Part shown: piece after piece, positions 7,740-15,274 of the stretch
Layout of the letters: each line of letters opens with the position of its first letter
Position numbering within the stretch: position 1 is the first letter of the stretch
Program-made: the position numbers and the translations under genes
Notes under the pieces: model-generated
What the model was told of the DNA's origin: nothing
Database searches by the model: none
What the model saw: only the letters and a program-made list of their open reading frames with translations
Origin: Bacteroidota bacterium
GTDB taxonomy: Bacteria; Bacteroidota; Bacteroidia; Chitinophagales; Chitinophagaceae
Direction of reading: 5' to 3'
Length of the DNA: 64,000 nt
Assembly: GCA_023386555.1 (NCBI GenBank)
Contig: JAEWJK010000013.1
Coordinates: 198,907 to 262,906, forward strand

Positions 7740-9392
7740 TCAGTTCATCATTTCTCTTGCATTTTCAATGGCTGCTGCAGTCGGTTTTTCACCACTTAGC
7801 ATTTTTGCAATGGCAGTGATACGTTCGTCTTCATCCAGCAACCTGATATTTGTTTTGATGGCTTCACCTTTGATCTCTTTGTACACGAAGAAATGGGCTG
7901 AAGCTTTTCCGGCAATTTGTGGTTGATGGGTGATGCAGATAATCTGTCTTTTCTTAGATAGATCTTTCATAATGATGCCGACCTGCTTTGCAGCTTCACC
8001 GGAAATTCCGGTATCGATTTCATCGAAGATCATTGTTGGTAGATCAATATGCTGTGCAACAAGTGATTTGATGCAAAGCATTAACCTGCTTAATTCTCCA
8101 CCACTGGCAACTTTTCGTATTGGTTCAAATCGGTTGCTTTTATTGGCATCAAACAGAAATTCAATATTGTCTTTGCCAAATTCGCTTAATGCAGCTTGTT
8201 TGATCTCCACTTTCAATCTTGCATTTGGCATTCCAACCTGGTTAAGTAATGTATTCACATTTTCCTCCAGGGGTTTTATTTGCTTATGTCTTGCTTTGAA
8301 AATTTTTTCAGCGATCGTTTCAGCTTTAGAAAGTAAGGCTGCTACTTCTTTTTCTTTAGCAATAATAGCTTCGTCAATGTTCAGCACAGCCTGTAACTTT
8401 TGCTCTAATTCTGATTGAATAAAGAGCAATTCATTTGTAGTTGTTACCCCATGTTTTTTGAACAGTTTATATCCTGCAGCTATTTTATCGTTGATAAGAT
8501 CAATTCTCTGCTGATCAAACTGAACAGAATCATTCACTTGTTCTGTTTCTTCAGCTATATCAGCTATCTCAATCTGTGCACTTTGTAGTCGTTGAATGAT
8601 GGATGGAAGATTCTGATGATGTTCTGCAAACCCCTGTAACTGTTGAACAAGCTGTTTTAAAATTTGAGTTACCGGTTGTTCGCTTTCTTTCAATTCAAAG
8701 AACACCTTTGATAAGGTAGTTTTGATCTCTTCTGCATTGCTCAGCAATTTCAGTTCCTGGTCAAGTTCTTCCAGTTCATTTTCTTTTAAGCCGAGTTCAT
8801 TCAACTCATCAAAAAGAAACTGGTTATAATCTAATTCTTTATTGAAGCTGTTCTTTTGTTGATGAAGCTCTTCCAATTCTTTTTTACATTGTTTCCAGTT
8901 ATTAAAAACTGATCTGTAATCAATGAGAGTCGTTTTATTTTCAGCTAAAGCATCAATCACTTCTCTTTGAAAATCCGCATCACCTAATTCCAGTGTATCA
9001 AACTGCTGGTGAAGATCAACTAACAAAGAAGCCAGTTGTTTTATTTGTTGAAGCGTTGCTGGTGTATCGTTGATAAAACTTCTTGTTTTCCCGTTTACAG
9101 CAATTTCTCTTCTCAATACCAGCTCAGCTTCGTTATCCAAATCATTGTCCTGTAAAAATAGCTTTACAGCATCTTTTGCATCAATACTAAATACACCTTC
9201 AACAATGCATTTCTTTTCTTTATTGAGTAAAATATTGGTGTCGGCTCTTTCACCAAGAATTAGGTTCAATGCACCCATCAGAATACTTTTTCCTGCACCT
9301 GTTTCACCGGTAATAATATTGAGGCTTGGAGAGAACTTTATCTGTATCTCATCTATAATTGCATAATTCTGTATGAGAAGTTGTTTGAGCAT
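7740..9392 (-). CDS. recN: DNA repair protein RecN
   Basis: RecN is an SMC-like ATPase that acts on double-strand break ends during recombinational repair. The N-terminus reads LLIQNYAIIDEIQIKFSPSL followed by the Walker A motif GETGAGKS. A long coiled coil fills residues 150-350, and the C-terminal lobe has the ABC signature ASGGELSRLMLCIKSL and Walker B IFDEIDTGISG, then the ICITHQPQIAG segment. I chose the ATG at 9392 because it puts MLKQLLIQNYAI at the start, as in the family; codons further upstream add nine unlikely residues. The protein is then 550 residues, the normal length. Confidence 0.96.
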   Translation of the reverse strand: MLKQLLIQNYAIIDEIQIKFSPSLNIITGETGAGKSILMGALNLILGERADTNILLNKEKKCIVEGVFSIDAKDAVKLFLQDNDLDNEAELVLRREIAVNGKTRSFINDTPATLQQIKQLASLLVDLHQQFDTLELGDADFQREVIDALAENKTTLIDYRSVFNNWKQCKKELEELHQQKNSFNKELDYNQFLFDELNELGLKENELEELDQELKLLSNAEEIKTTLSKVFFELKESEQPVTQILKQLVQQLQGFAEHHQNLPSIIQRLQSAQIEIADIAEETEQVNDSVQFDQQRIDLINDKIAAGYKLFKKHGVTTTNELLFIQSELEQKLQAVLNIDEAIIAKEKEVAALLSKAETIAEKIFKARHKQIKPLEENVNTLLNQVGMPNARLKVEIKQAALSEFGKDNIEFLFDANKSNRFEPIRKVASGGELSRLMLCIKSLVAQHIDLPTMIFDEIDTGISGEAAKQVGIIMKDLSKKRQIICITHQPQIAGKASAHFFVYKEIKGEAIKTNIRLLDEDERITAIAKMLSGEKPTAAAIENAREMMN

Positions 9393-9476
9393 GTGTTTAG
9401 TTTGCCGATGTGCCAACAAATCTAAATGGAAAGTTCAGTACTTGTACAATTCTGCATCACCAAATTTGCTGACTAA

Positions 9477-10964
9477 TCATTCACCTTTGCATCTTTGAAT
9501 TCCAGCTTTTGCTCTTTGTTCAATAGAGTCTTCATATTCATGATCTTCCATATCAATCGCTTTTTCATAATATTTCAAGGCCATAGATTTCTGGCCATTG
9601 CGTTCATAGATTTGTCCAGCCTGCAAAGCCGCTCTTGATGCGAAGTATTCTGAACGATTCTGTCCGATTTGAATGGTTTGCTGGTAGTAATTCAATGCTT
9701 CATTGTCCTGCTTCAGATCATCATAAATTCTACCAAGGCGATAAACGAATTCCAGTTGTTCGACAATTGTTTTAAAGTCAGTTTTAGATTTTCCTTTCAG
9801 CACAGTCAAGGCTTGCTGGTTGTAACCACCATCACTTAATAGTCTTGATTTTAATAGAAGCACATTCGGCCATCCACCTGCTTTTGCATCTTTTTGTGCT
9901 TTTTTATCCTGATCACTGGCTGTTGATCCATTAGCCAGCAATTTTTTTCTTGTAAGATCTGCTGCTTTTTGATTGCCTTGCAGGTAATAGCACCATCCTA
10001 ACTTTTGATATGCATCTTTTACCAGTGTTTTCCCTTTAAATTCTCTCAGGAATTTTTCGAGTAGAAATGCAGCATCATCAAGATCAAGTTTATGCAGCTT
10101 AACCATCGACATCTGATAATCCCATGCATTGGAAACAAGGTATTCAGCCGATTTATTCCTGTTATACAAAACCTGCTCTGCGTAGTCACTCATTTTATTA
10201 TGAATGCCCAGGTTTACAGCCATATAAGTAAAGAGATGATTATTTACTACATCCAACCTTCTGCTTTTGATGAATTCAAACACAGCATCCTTATCATTTT
10301 CTACATAAAACATCAGGTAACAATTGAGGAAAGCAGCTTCATTAAAAAATATCCTGGCCCAGGGATCACTACTATTCAAAAACGCATTCATTGTAGCCAT
10401 TCCCTTTTTGATAGAACCTTTCATTCCAAAAAGCCCGGCCACCCATTTATAGTTAGAAGGAATTGTGCCGATCATGGCTTGCATGGGTCCAAACAAAAGA
10501 TCATTCGGTGTAAAAGTTGGGAAAGACTTTTTATTATTTTTTACATAGCCATATGCCTTCTTAAAATCCCAACCGGCATCCCATTTATTACCAAACTTGA
10601 TCTCGATACTTGCTCTTTGCATATAAGCCATACCAAGGTAAAAATTGTAAAAAGGAGAATTTTCAGGGCCTTCTTTCAACAGATCAATCCTGGTAGAAAT
10701 GTTCTTCTGGTAAGCTTTATAATGAGCAGGATCTTCATTAAAAAACAGGGTATAAAAATCAATGTAATTTTCTAACGCTACCGGTACAAGATTATCCGGA
10801 TTTTGCTGTTTTGCCTTGTTGATGAATGCCTGTCCAGAATTTAGCTTTAGTCTTATGATCTCCTGGTAAGCCTGTTGGCAAAGCGCATTAAAATCATAAA
10901 CCTTTCCTGCATTTACAAAAGTTGAGAAAAAACAAATGAACAGTAACAACAAAACCTTCTTCAT
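9477..10964 (-). CDS. Exported tetratricopeptide-repeat protein
   Basis: The 495-residue product has a cleavable signal peptide (MKKVLLLLFICFFSTFVNAG) and then mostly helical sequence with TPR motifs clearest in the C-terminal third (for example YRLGRIYDDLKQDNEALNYY and AGQIYERNGQKSMALKYYEK). TPR proteins of this type hold partners together in the envelope. It lies upstream of recN with an 84-base gap and downstream of a terminator for the zinc-ribbon gene. No specific function can be given. Its domain content differs from the caspase-linked TPR proteins at 42-61 kb. Confidence 0.8.
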   Translation of the reverse strand: MKKVLLLLFICFFSTFVNAGKVYDFNALCQQAYQEIIRLKLNSGQAFINKAKQQNPDNLVPVALENYIDFYTLFFNEDPAHYKAYQKNISTRIDLLKEGPENSPFYNFYLGMAYMQRASIEIKFGNKWDAGWDFKKAYGYVKNNKKSFPTFTPNDLLFGPMQAMIGTIPSNYKWVAGLFGMKGSIKKGMATMNAFLNSSDPWARIFFNEAAFLNCYLMFYVENDKDAVFEFIKSRRLDVVNNHLFTYMAVNLGIHNKMSDYAEQVLYNRNKSAEYLVSNAWDYQMSMVKLHKLDLDDAAFLLEKFLREFKGKTLVKDAYQKLGWCYYLQGNQKAADLTRKKLLANGSTASDQDKKAQKDAKAGGWPNVLLLKSRLLSDGGYNQQALTVLKGKSKTDFKTIVEQLEFVYRLGRIYDDLKQDNEALNYYQQTIQIGQNRSEYFASRAALQAGQIYERNGQKSMALKYYEKAIDMEDHEYEDSIEQRAKAGIQRCKGE

Positions 10965-10969
10965 CGGCT

Positions 10970-11004
10970 AAAAATAAGAAAGGGCAACCAACGGTCACCC
11001 TTTC
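10970..11004 (-). terminator. Rho-independent terminator after zinc-ribbon gene
   Basis: On the minus strand GAAAGGG and CCCTTTC form a stem with an inner ACCGTTGGT part that can extend it, followed by TTATTTTT. It ends the zinc-ribbon/Nif3 transcript. Confidence 0.8.
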
Positions 11005-11023
11005 AATTATTAGAATTCACTTA

Positions 11024-11776
11024 TTATTTAACATCTACACTGTCAGTAAGATCACGATCAACTAAAATTCTTCCGCAGTTTTCGCAAACCATTACTTTTT
11101 TATGTTGGCGAATTTCACTTTGTTTCTGAGGTGGAATTGAATTAAAACAACCTCCACAAGCATCTCTTTCAACAGGAACTACTGCAAGACCATTTCTGTA
11201 GCTTGATCTGATTCTGTCGTAGCTATACAATAATCTTTCATCAATATTGCCACGAGCATCTTCAGAGATCTTACTGAAATGTTTTTCTTCCTTCTCAGTA
11301 TCTGCAATGATCTTCTCCAGCTCACCTTTCTTGTGGGTTAAAACCCCTTCTTTAGCAGCAATCTGTTTCTTGGCATGATCAAGATTTCTTACTTTTTCAG
11401 CAAGTTCTTCGTTTGCATCTTTAATGTGCTTTTCAGCCAGCTTCATTTCAAGCTGCTGCATCTCAGTTTCTTTGTTGATGGCCTCAAACTCACGGTTGTT
11501 CTTTACATTCTCACTTTGCTTTTCGTATTTTTTCACCAAAGCCTCAGCATCTTTGATAGCAACTTTCTTGCTCTCAATAAACTCAGTAATACCGTTGATC
11601 TCTTCTTCAATTCTTGTTCTTCTGCTGTGCAAACCTTGTATCTCATCTTCAAGGTCACTCACTTCCATAGGAAGTTCACCTTTCAGTATCTGGAATTCAT
11701 CCAGTTTGCTGTCAATTTTCTGAAGCTTTACAAGGCTTACCAGTTTTTCCTCAACAGAGTAGTCTTTAACTGCCAT
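11024..11776 (-). CDS. Coiled-coil protein with C-terminal C4 zinc ribbon
   Basis: This 250-residue protein has a long coiled coil (about 30-180) and a C-terminal zinc ribbon with CGGC and CENC cysteine pairs. It matches the family often annotated as putative nucleic-acid-binding zinc-ribbon protein (DUF164/CT398-like). It follows the Nif3-like gene on the same strand with a 110-base gap. This pairing of Nif3-like and zinc-ribbon genes recurs in many bacteria, which suggests a shared but still undefined role. A good terminator follows it. Confidence 0.88.
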   Translation of the reverse strand: MAVKDYSVEEKLVSLVKLQKIDSKLDEFQILKGELPMEVSDLEDEIQGLHSRRTRIEEEINGITEFIESKKVAIKDAEALVKKYEKQSENVKNNREFEAINKETEMQQLEMKLAEKHIKDANEELAEKVRNLDHAKKQIAAKEGVLTHKKGELEKIIADTEKEEKHFSKISEDARGNIDERLLYSYDRIRSSYRNGLAVVPVERDACGGCFNSIPPQKQSEIRQHKKVMVCENCGRILVDRDLTDSVDVK

Positions 11777-11814
11777 ATGCGGATTTCTAATTTGAAATTT
11801 ATTATTTAAAGTAT

Positions 11815-11875
11815 GATACCAGCTTCAGTAACTCCGGTTGAACTTCTGTTGCGTCGCAATCCTTTCATCGTTCTA
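11815..11875 (-). repeat. Dispersed intergenic repeat, copy 4 (long variant)
   Basis: On the minus strand it reads GAACGATGAAAGGATTGCGA, then CGCAACAGAAGTTCAACCGG and CTGAAGCTGGTATCA. Its two ends match copy 8, and its middle (AGAAGTTCAACCGGAGTTAC) matches copy 7 with one change. It lies between the Nif3-like and zinc-ribbon genes. Confidence 0.75.
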
Positions 11876-11886
11876 TTCAAACTTCA

Positions 11887-12987
11887 TCAGCCCACAAAAT
11901 ACTTAACCGGATTGGTATCTACCTCAGTTTTAAGGACGGCAAAAGTAGGGAATTTCTGCTGTAAAACATCCGTTAAAAGGTCAATCGTAAACTGTTCACT
12001 CTCAAAATGCCCAATATCCGCTATTACCATTTTGCCCTCAGCGTCAAAAAATTCGTGGTATTTAACATCGGACGTAATATAAAAATCGGCTCCAGATGCC
12101 AAAGCTTTCTTTATCAAAAAGCTTCCGGCACCACCACATATAGCAACTTTTTTAACTGTATTTCCTCTTAAGGGTGTATGCCTGATGACTTTTAAGCCAA
12201 AGCTTGTCTTCAACATATGTAAAAAACCTGTTTCTTCCAGGGCTTCAGGCAATTCACCAATAATTCCACTACCAACTTCTTTAAAATAGTTGCCCAGTGG
12301 AATAATATCATAAGCCACTTCCTCGTAAGGATGAGCTTCGATCATGGCCGATACAATTTTCAATTGCAGGTAAGCTGGAAATATCACTTCTATCTTAATT
12401 TCATCTTCTTCATGCCTTTTTCCGATTTCTCCCACATAAGGATTAGTGCCTTCTCCTGCTTTAAAAGTTCCTTTCCCCGGTAAATTGAAGCTGCATTCGC
12501 TATAGTTGCCAATATGTCCACCTCCGGCTTTGAAGATTGCTTCTCTTACTGCCTCGGCTTTATCTTCCGGTACATAAGTGTACAGTCTTCTGAGGTTATT
12601 TTCTTTCGGCAGCAATACTTCAATATTCTTTAACCCGAGTTTCTCAGCAATTTTTCCGTTAACACCTGTTGATATATTATCAAGATTGGTATGAATGGCA
12701 TAAATGGCTATATCATTTTTTATGGCAGCAATCACAGCTTTTTCAACGTAATTCTTTCCGTTAATTTTCTTTAAGCCTCCGAAAATAATTGGATGGTGTG
12801 CAATGATAAGGTTACAGTTCTTCTCTTTTGCCTCGAGTATTACTGCTTCAGTAGCATCTAATGTGCAAAGAATTCCGGTACAATCCCAGTTCGCCTGACC
12901 TGTAAGCAGCCCACAATTATCATAGCTTTCCTGGTAACTGGGTGGTGCAAGTTCTTCTAAAACAGCAATAACGTCATTTATCTTCAT
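11887..12987 (-). CDS. Nif3-like dinuclear metal centre hexameric protein
   Basis: The protein belongs to the Nif3/YbgI (GTP cyclohydrolase I type 2) family, which forms a hexameric toroid with two metal ions per subunit. Metal ligands are visible in IIAHHPIIF, in AIHTNLDN, and in IADIGHFESEQF near the C-terminus. At 366 residues it is the long form, with an inserted central domain (about 130-235, GGGHIGNYSECSF to PYEEVAYDI). I chose the ATG at 12987 (MKINDVIAVLEELAP) because it begins the conserved domain. Biochemical function is unresolved for the family, and the GTP cyclohydrolase label is doubtful. Confidence 0.93.
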   Translation of the reverse strand: MKINDVIAVLEELAPPSYQESYDNCGLLTGQANWDCTGILCTLDATEAVILEAKEKNCNLIIAHHPIIFGGLKKINGKNYVEKAVIAAIKNDIAIYAIHTNLDNISTGVNGKIAEKLGLKNIEVLLPKENNLRRLYTYVPEDKAEAVREAIFKAGGGHIGNYSECSFNLPGKGTFKAGEGTNPYVGEIGKRHEEDEIKIEVIFPAYLQLKIVSAMIEAHPYEEVAYDIIPLGNYFKEVGSGIIGELPEALEETGFLHMLKTSFGLKVIRHTPLRGNTVKKVAICGGAGSFLIKKALASGADFYITSDVKYHEFFDAEGKMVIADIGHFESEQFTIDLLTDVLQQKFPTFAVLKTEVDTNPVKYFVG

Positions 12988-13010
12988 CAGGCTAAGATAA
13001 TATGATGTAT

Positions 13011-13040
13011 ACAAAATAAAAGTCCTGCTTTGGCAGGACT
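13011..13040 (-). terminator. Rho-independent terminator of the small transcription unit
   Basis: A perfect 8-bp stem AGTCCTGC/GCAGGACT with a 4-base loop is followed on the minus strand by TTTTATTTTG. It comes 4 bases after the stop of the 35-codon reading frame and 24 bases before the Nif3-like start, so it belongs to the upstream unit. Confidence 0.85.
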
Positions 13041-13044
13041 AATT

Positions 13045-13152
13045 TCATTTGTTTAACAAGGTTGGTTTTGGTTTTCTTAGGAAAGTGGATAAAAGGGTTC
13101 GAGGTTCTTCAGTTGGATTTGGATTTTTAAAAACGGGTGTTTCGTTTTGCAT
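13045..13152 (-). CDS. Possible small protein of 35 residues between a promoter and a terminator
   Basis: The frame starts MQNETPVFKNPNPTEEP and continues into a basic, proline-containing tail (LRKPKPTLLNK). It is bracketed by a promoter-like element a few bases upstream and a strong terminator directly after the stop, so the transcript would hold little besides this frame. With the start so close to the expected transcription start, the message would be leaderless or nearly so; an ATG codon also sits just before the chosen one. It could instead be a non-coding RNA that happens to be open. No family is recognised. Confidence 0.4.
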   Translation of the reverse strand: MQNETPVFKNPNPTEEPRTLLSTFLRKPKPTLLNK

Positions 13153-13155
13153 CAT

Positions 13156-13195
13156 AAAAGTAGGAGAGTAATAAGAGTATAACAAGAGCAAAACT
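13156..13195 (-). promoter_or_regulatory. Promoter of the small unit (twin of the 13.5 kb promoter)
   Basis: On the minus strand AGTTTTGCTCTTG is followed after 19 bases by CTACTTTTA, giving TTG and a TAnnTTT-type -7 element at the spacing known for Bacteroidota. The 13-base upstream element and the spacing are identical to those at 13505-13544. Confidence 0.65.
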
Positions 13196-13289
13196 GCCCT
13201 ATTTTTTTCTTCGGAATAATGTAGTAGAAGATGGAAAATTACCAACAGATTAATGTGGAATTTACGATGTGTTTAAACTGATGAATAAA

Positions 13290-13345
13290 GTACAGGAACC
13301 TGAAATGTGCGACGCAAGAAAAGATAAATAGCAGCACCTTAGCTT
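13290..13345 (+). repeat. Dispersed intergenic repeat, copy 5
   Basis: The plus strand reads GTACAGGAACCTGAA, then TGTGCGACGCAAGA and AAATAGCAGCACC. The first part is identical to copy 6, the middle resembles the GCGACGCAAC variant of copies 4 and 8, and the end matches copy 3. It lies between two small transcription units. Confidence 0.75.
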
Positions 13346-13350
13346 GTATT

Positions 13351-13388
13351 ACAAAAAACAAAAAGGGCTTGTCTACCTCAACAAGCCC
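13351..13388 (-). terminator. Rho-independent terminator of the small RNA
   Basis: A perfect 8-bp stem GGGCTTGT/ACAAGCCC with an 8-base loop is followed on the minus strand by TTTTTGTTTTTTG. Confidence 0.85.
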
Positions 13389-13499
13389 GGTTTTAGTTAA
13401 CCTGGGCCCTTATTAGTTGCTCCAGGATAGTTGGATTTCTTAAAACAGCTAAGATTAGTTGTTTAAGTTAGGATCTTAGTTTTTCTAATTGGATATTGG
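13351..13499 (-). ncRNA. Putative structured small non-coding RNA, about 148 nt
   Basis: A promoter at 13505-13544 and a strong terminator at 13351-13388 define a transcript of about 148 nt on the minus strand. It has no ATG-started frame of note. Internal pairing is visible: a 7-bp CTAAGAT/ATCTTAG stem (13450-13480) and a CCTGG/CCAGG stem (13401-13426), then the GGGCTTGT/ACAAGCCC terminator stem. I do not recognise a known family; 6S RNA is possible in size but its long bulged hairpin is not evident. It lies upstream of and divergent from a response regulator gene. Confidence 0.55.
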
Positions 13500-13504
13500 A
13501 CTGT

Positions 13505-13544
13505 AAAAGTAGATAAGCTAATTATTGAAGTCAAGAGCAAAACT
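13505..13544 (-). promoter_or_regulatory. Promoter of the small RNA
   Basis: On the minus strand AGTTTTGCTCTTG, 19 bases and CTACTTTTA give a Bacteroidota-type promoter (TTG, about 20 bases, TAnnTTT). The predicted start is near 13499. Confidence 0.65.
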
Positions 13545-13652
13545 TCTCTTTTTTATCGCTTCAGTAATTACTGTATATTCGGAAACTGCGAAGAATACAC
13601 ATCGTAATTTTCCTAGCTAAAGAAAGAAAATAGCGTAAGCGATTTTACGTTT

Positions 13653-13660
13653 TATATTTG
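13653..13660 (+). promoter_or_regulatory. -7 element of the response regulator promoter
   Basis: TATATTTG matches the Bacteroidota -7 consensus TAnnTTTG exactly. The ATG follows 15 bases later, so the leader would be very short. No clear TTG is seen at the ideal distance. This element covers the TTG codon that would otherwise be an upstream start, which favours the ATG at 13676. Confidence 0.45.
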
Positions 13661-13675
13661 CAGATAACCTTTTCT

Positions 13676-14335
13676 ATGCCTGAGAAAATAAAAGTAATTA
13701 TTGCAGATGATCATGCTCTTTTTAGAACCGGTGTAAAAACTTCACTGGGTTTTTATAATGATGTGGAATTTCTTGGTGAGGCTGAAAATGGAATGCAGTT
13801 ACTGAATCTTGTAAAATTTTTGAAACCGGATATTATTCTGCTGGATATTCAAATGCCAATAATGGATGGTATTGCCACATTGCCGGAATTAAAGAAAGTT
13901 GTTCCGGAAGCAAAGATTATCATGTTAACAATGAATGACGATGTGAGTATGATAAGTAAGTTGATGGAAATTGGCGCTAATAGTTATCTCACAAAAAATT
14001 CTGACTCAGAAACAATATACCAGGCTATTAAGACCTGCTATGAAAATGAATTCTTCTTTAATGAGTACACCAATAAAGCGATGCTTGCCGGTTTGCGAAA
14101 TAAGAAGAATGAAATGGCTGCACCCTTTGCTGATGAAGCTGACCTGAGTGATAAAGAGATTAATGTTCTGAAGCTGATGTGTGAAGAAAAGAGCACCAAG
14201 GAAATTGCAGACCTGGTTGAAATAAGCCCGAGAACAGTAGAAGCTATTCGTGACCGGTTAAAAATAAAGACGGGTGCAAAAACAACAGCAGGTTTGATCT
14301 TATATGCAGTGAAGCATGGAATTGTTGAAGGATAA
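13676..14335 (+). CDS. Response regulator, NarL/FixJ family (receiver plus LuxR HTH)
   Basis: This 219-residue transcription regulator has a receiver domain (1-120) with the acidic pair in IIADDHALF, phospho-acceptor Asp57 in LLDIQMPIMDG, and Lys in SYLTKNSD. The C-terminal LuxR-type helix-turn-helix (about 145-210) reads LSDKEINVLKLMCEEKSTKE and PRTVEAIRDRLK. No kinase gene is adjacent, so it is an orphan regulator here or is served by a distant kinase. The start is set at the ATG giving MPEKIKVIIADD. A hairpin terminator follows 22 bases after the stop codon. Confidence 0.93.
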   Translation: MPEKIKVIIADDHALFRTGVKTSLGFYNDVEFLGEAENGMQLLNLVKFLKPDIILLDIQMPIMDGIATLPELKKVVPEAKIIMLTMNDDVSMISKLMEIGANSYLTKNSDSETIYQAIKTCYENEFFFNEYTNKAMLAGLRNKKNEMAAPFADEADLSDKEINVLKLMCEEKSTKEIADLVEISPRTVEAIRDRLKIKTGAKTTAGLILYAVKHGIVEG

Positions 14336-14356
14336 TACTGTTACTACATATCATTG

Positions 14357-14385
14357 AATCCTGTTGAAGAACAGGATTTTTTTAT
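14357..14385 (+). terminator. Rho-independent terminator after response regulator
   Basis: AATCCTGTT and AACAGGATT form a 9-bp stem around a GAAG loop, followed by TTTTTTATT. Confidence 0.88.
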
Positions 14386-14400
14386 TGATACAAATTATTG

Positions 14401-15243
14401 ATGGAGAAATTCGTTTACAACGGTAAGTTTCTAAGTAAAGGAACAGCTATAATATCATCCGAAAATCGGGGATTACGATTTGGTGATGGCTGTTTTGAAA
14501 CAATGAAAGTGATCAACGGAAAGATAATACTGAGTGATCTGCATTTTGCAAGGCTTTTTTCTACTTTAGAATTACTGGGATTTGATTTGCATCAATCATT
14601 TAATCATTCAATATTAGCTGACCAGGTTTTAGCATTATTGCATGCTAATAAACATACGGATCATGCAAGAGTGAGGATAAATGTATTTAGAAGTGATGGA
14701 GGATTGTTCGATGCAGAAAATGATCTGCCAAATTATATAATCGAAAGCTGGAAACTCAATAATACTGTTGGTGATTTTAATACAAATGGATACGTAGTTG
14801 ATTTGTATAAAGATGCAAGAAAGTCCTGCGATCATTTCTCTCATATTAAAAGCAACAATTTTTTGCCTTACATAATGGCTGCAAAATGGGCAAAGGCTAA
14901 TCATCTGAATGAAGCCATTCTTTTAAATTCATTTGACAGGCTTGCCGATGCCACAATAGCAAATATTTTCGTGGTGCAGGATGGAATATTAAAAACACCG
15001 GCAATTACAGAAGGTTGTATAGCAGGTATAATGCGAAAATATCTCATCAATGCCTGTAGAAAAGAAGGCATACCCGTTGAAGAGACAACCATACATGTTG
15101 ATGATCTGCTAAATGCCTCAGAAGTGTTTCTTACAAATGCAATCAAAGGAATTCGTTGGGTAAAACAGGTTGGCGATTTGAATTATACTCACCAGGTTTC
15201 CAAATTGTTGCATAGAAAATTGGTAAAATCTCTTTGGGGCTAA
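14401..15243 (+). CDS. Class IV aminotransferase (PabC/IlvE-like)
   Basis: The 280-residue protein belongs to the fold-type IV PLP enzymes, which include branched-chain aminotransferase and aminodeoxychorismate lyase. RGLRFGDGCFETMKV is the typical N-terminal motif. The Lys in HIKSNNFLPYIMA is the likely PLP lysine, and GCIAGIMRKYL and SEVFLTNAIKGIRWV are the later conserved blocks. The shorter length and the NAIKGIRWV motif lean towards aminodeoxychorismate lyase (PabC, folate pathway), but specificity cannot be fixed by reading. I chose the ATG at 14401 rather than the TTG just before it. Confidence 0.85.
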   Translation: MEKFVYNGKFLSKGTAIISSENRGLRFGDGCFETMKVINGKIILSDLHFARLFSTLELLGFDLHQSFNHSILADQVLALLHANKHTDHARVRINVFRSDGGLFDAENDLPNYIIESWKLNNTVGDFNTNGYVVDLYKDARKSCDHFSHIKSNNFLPYIMAAKWAKANHLNEAILLNSFDRLADATIANIFVVQDGILKTPAITEGCIAGIMRKYLINACRKEGIPVEETTIHVDDLLNASEVFLTNAIKGIRWVKQVGDLNYTHQVSKLLHRKLVKSLWG

Positions 15244-15274
15244 ACAATAGAAGGATTTTTGATGTTGTACTATC

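Noticed and set aside
10092..10775. Plus-strand frame of 227 codons opposite the TPR gene
   Set aside because: It is antisense to an exported TPR protein with a clear signal peptide; its own translation shows no domain.
13351..13499. 6S RNA identity for the small RNA
   Set aside because: Size fits, but the long rod with a central open bubble cannot be folded convincingly by eye.
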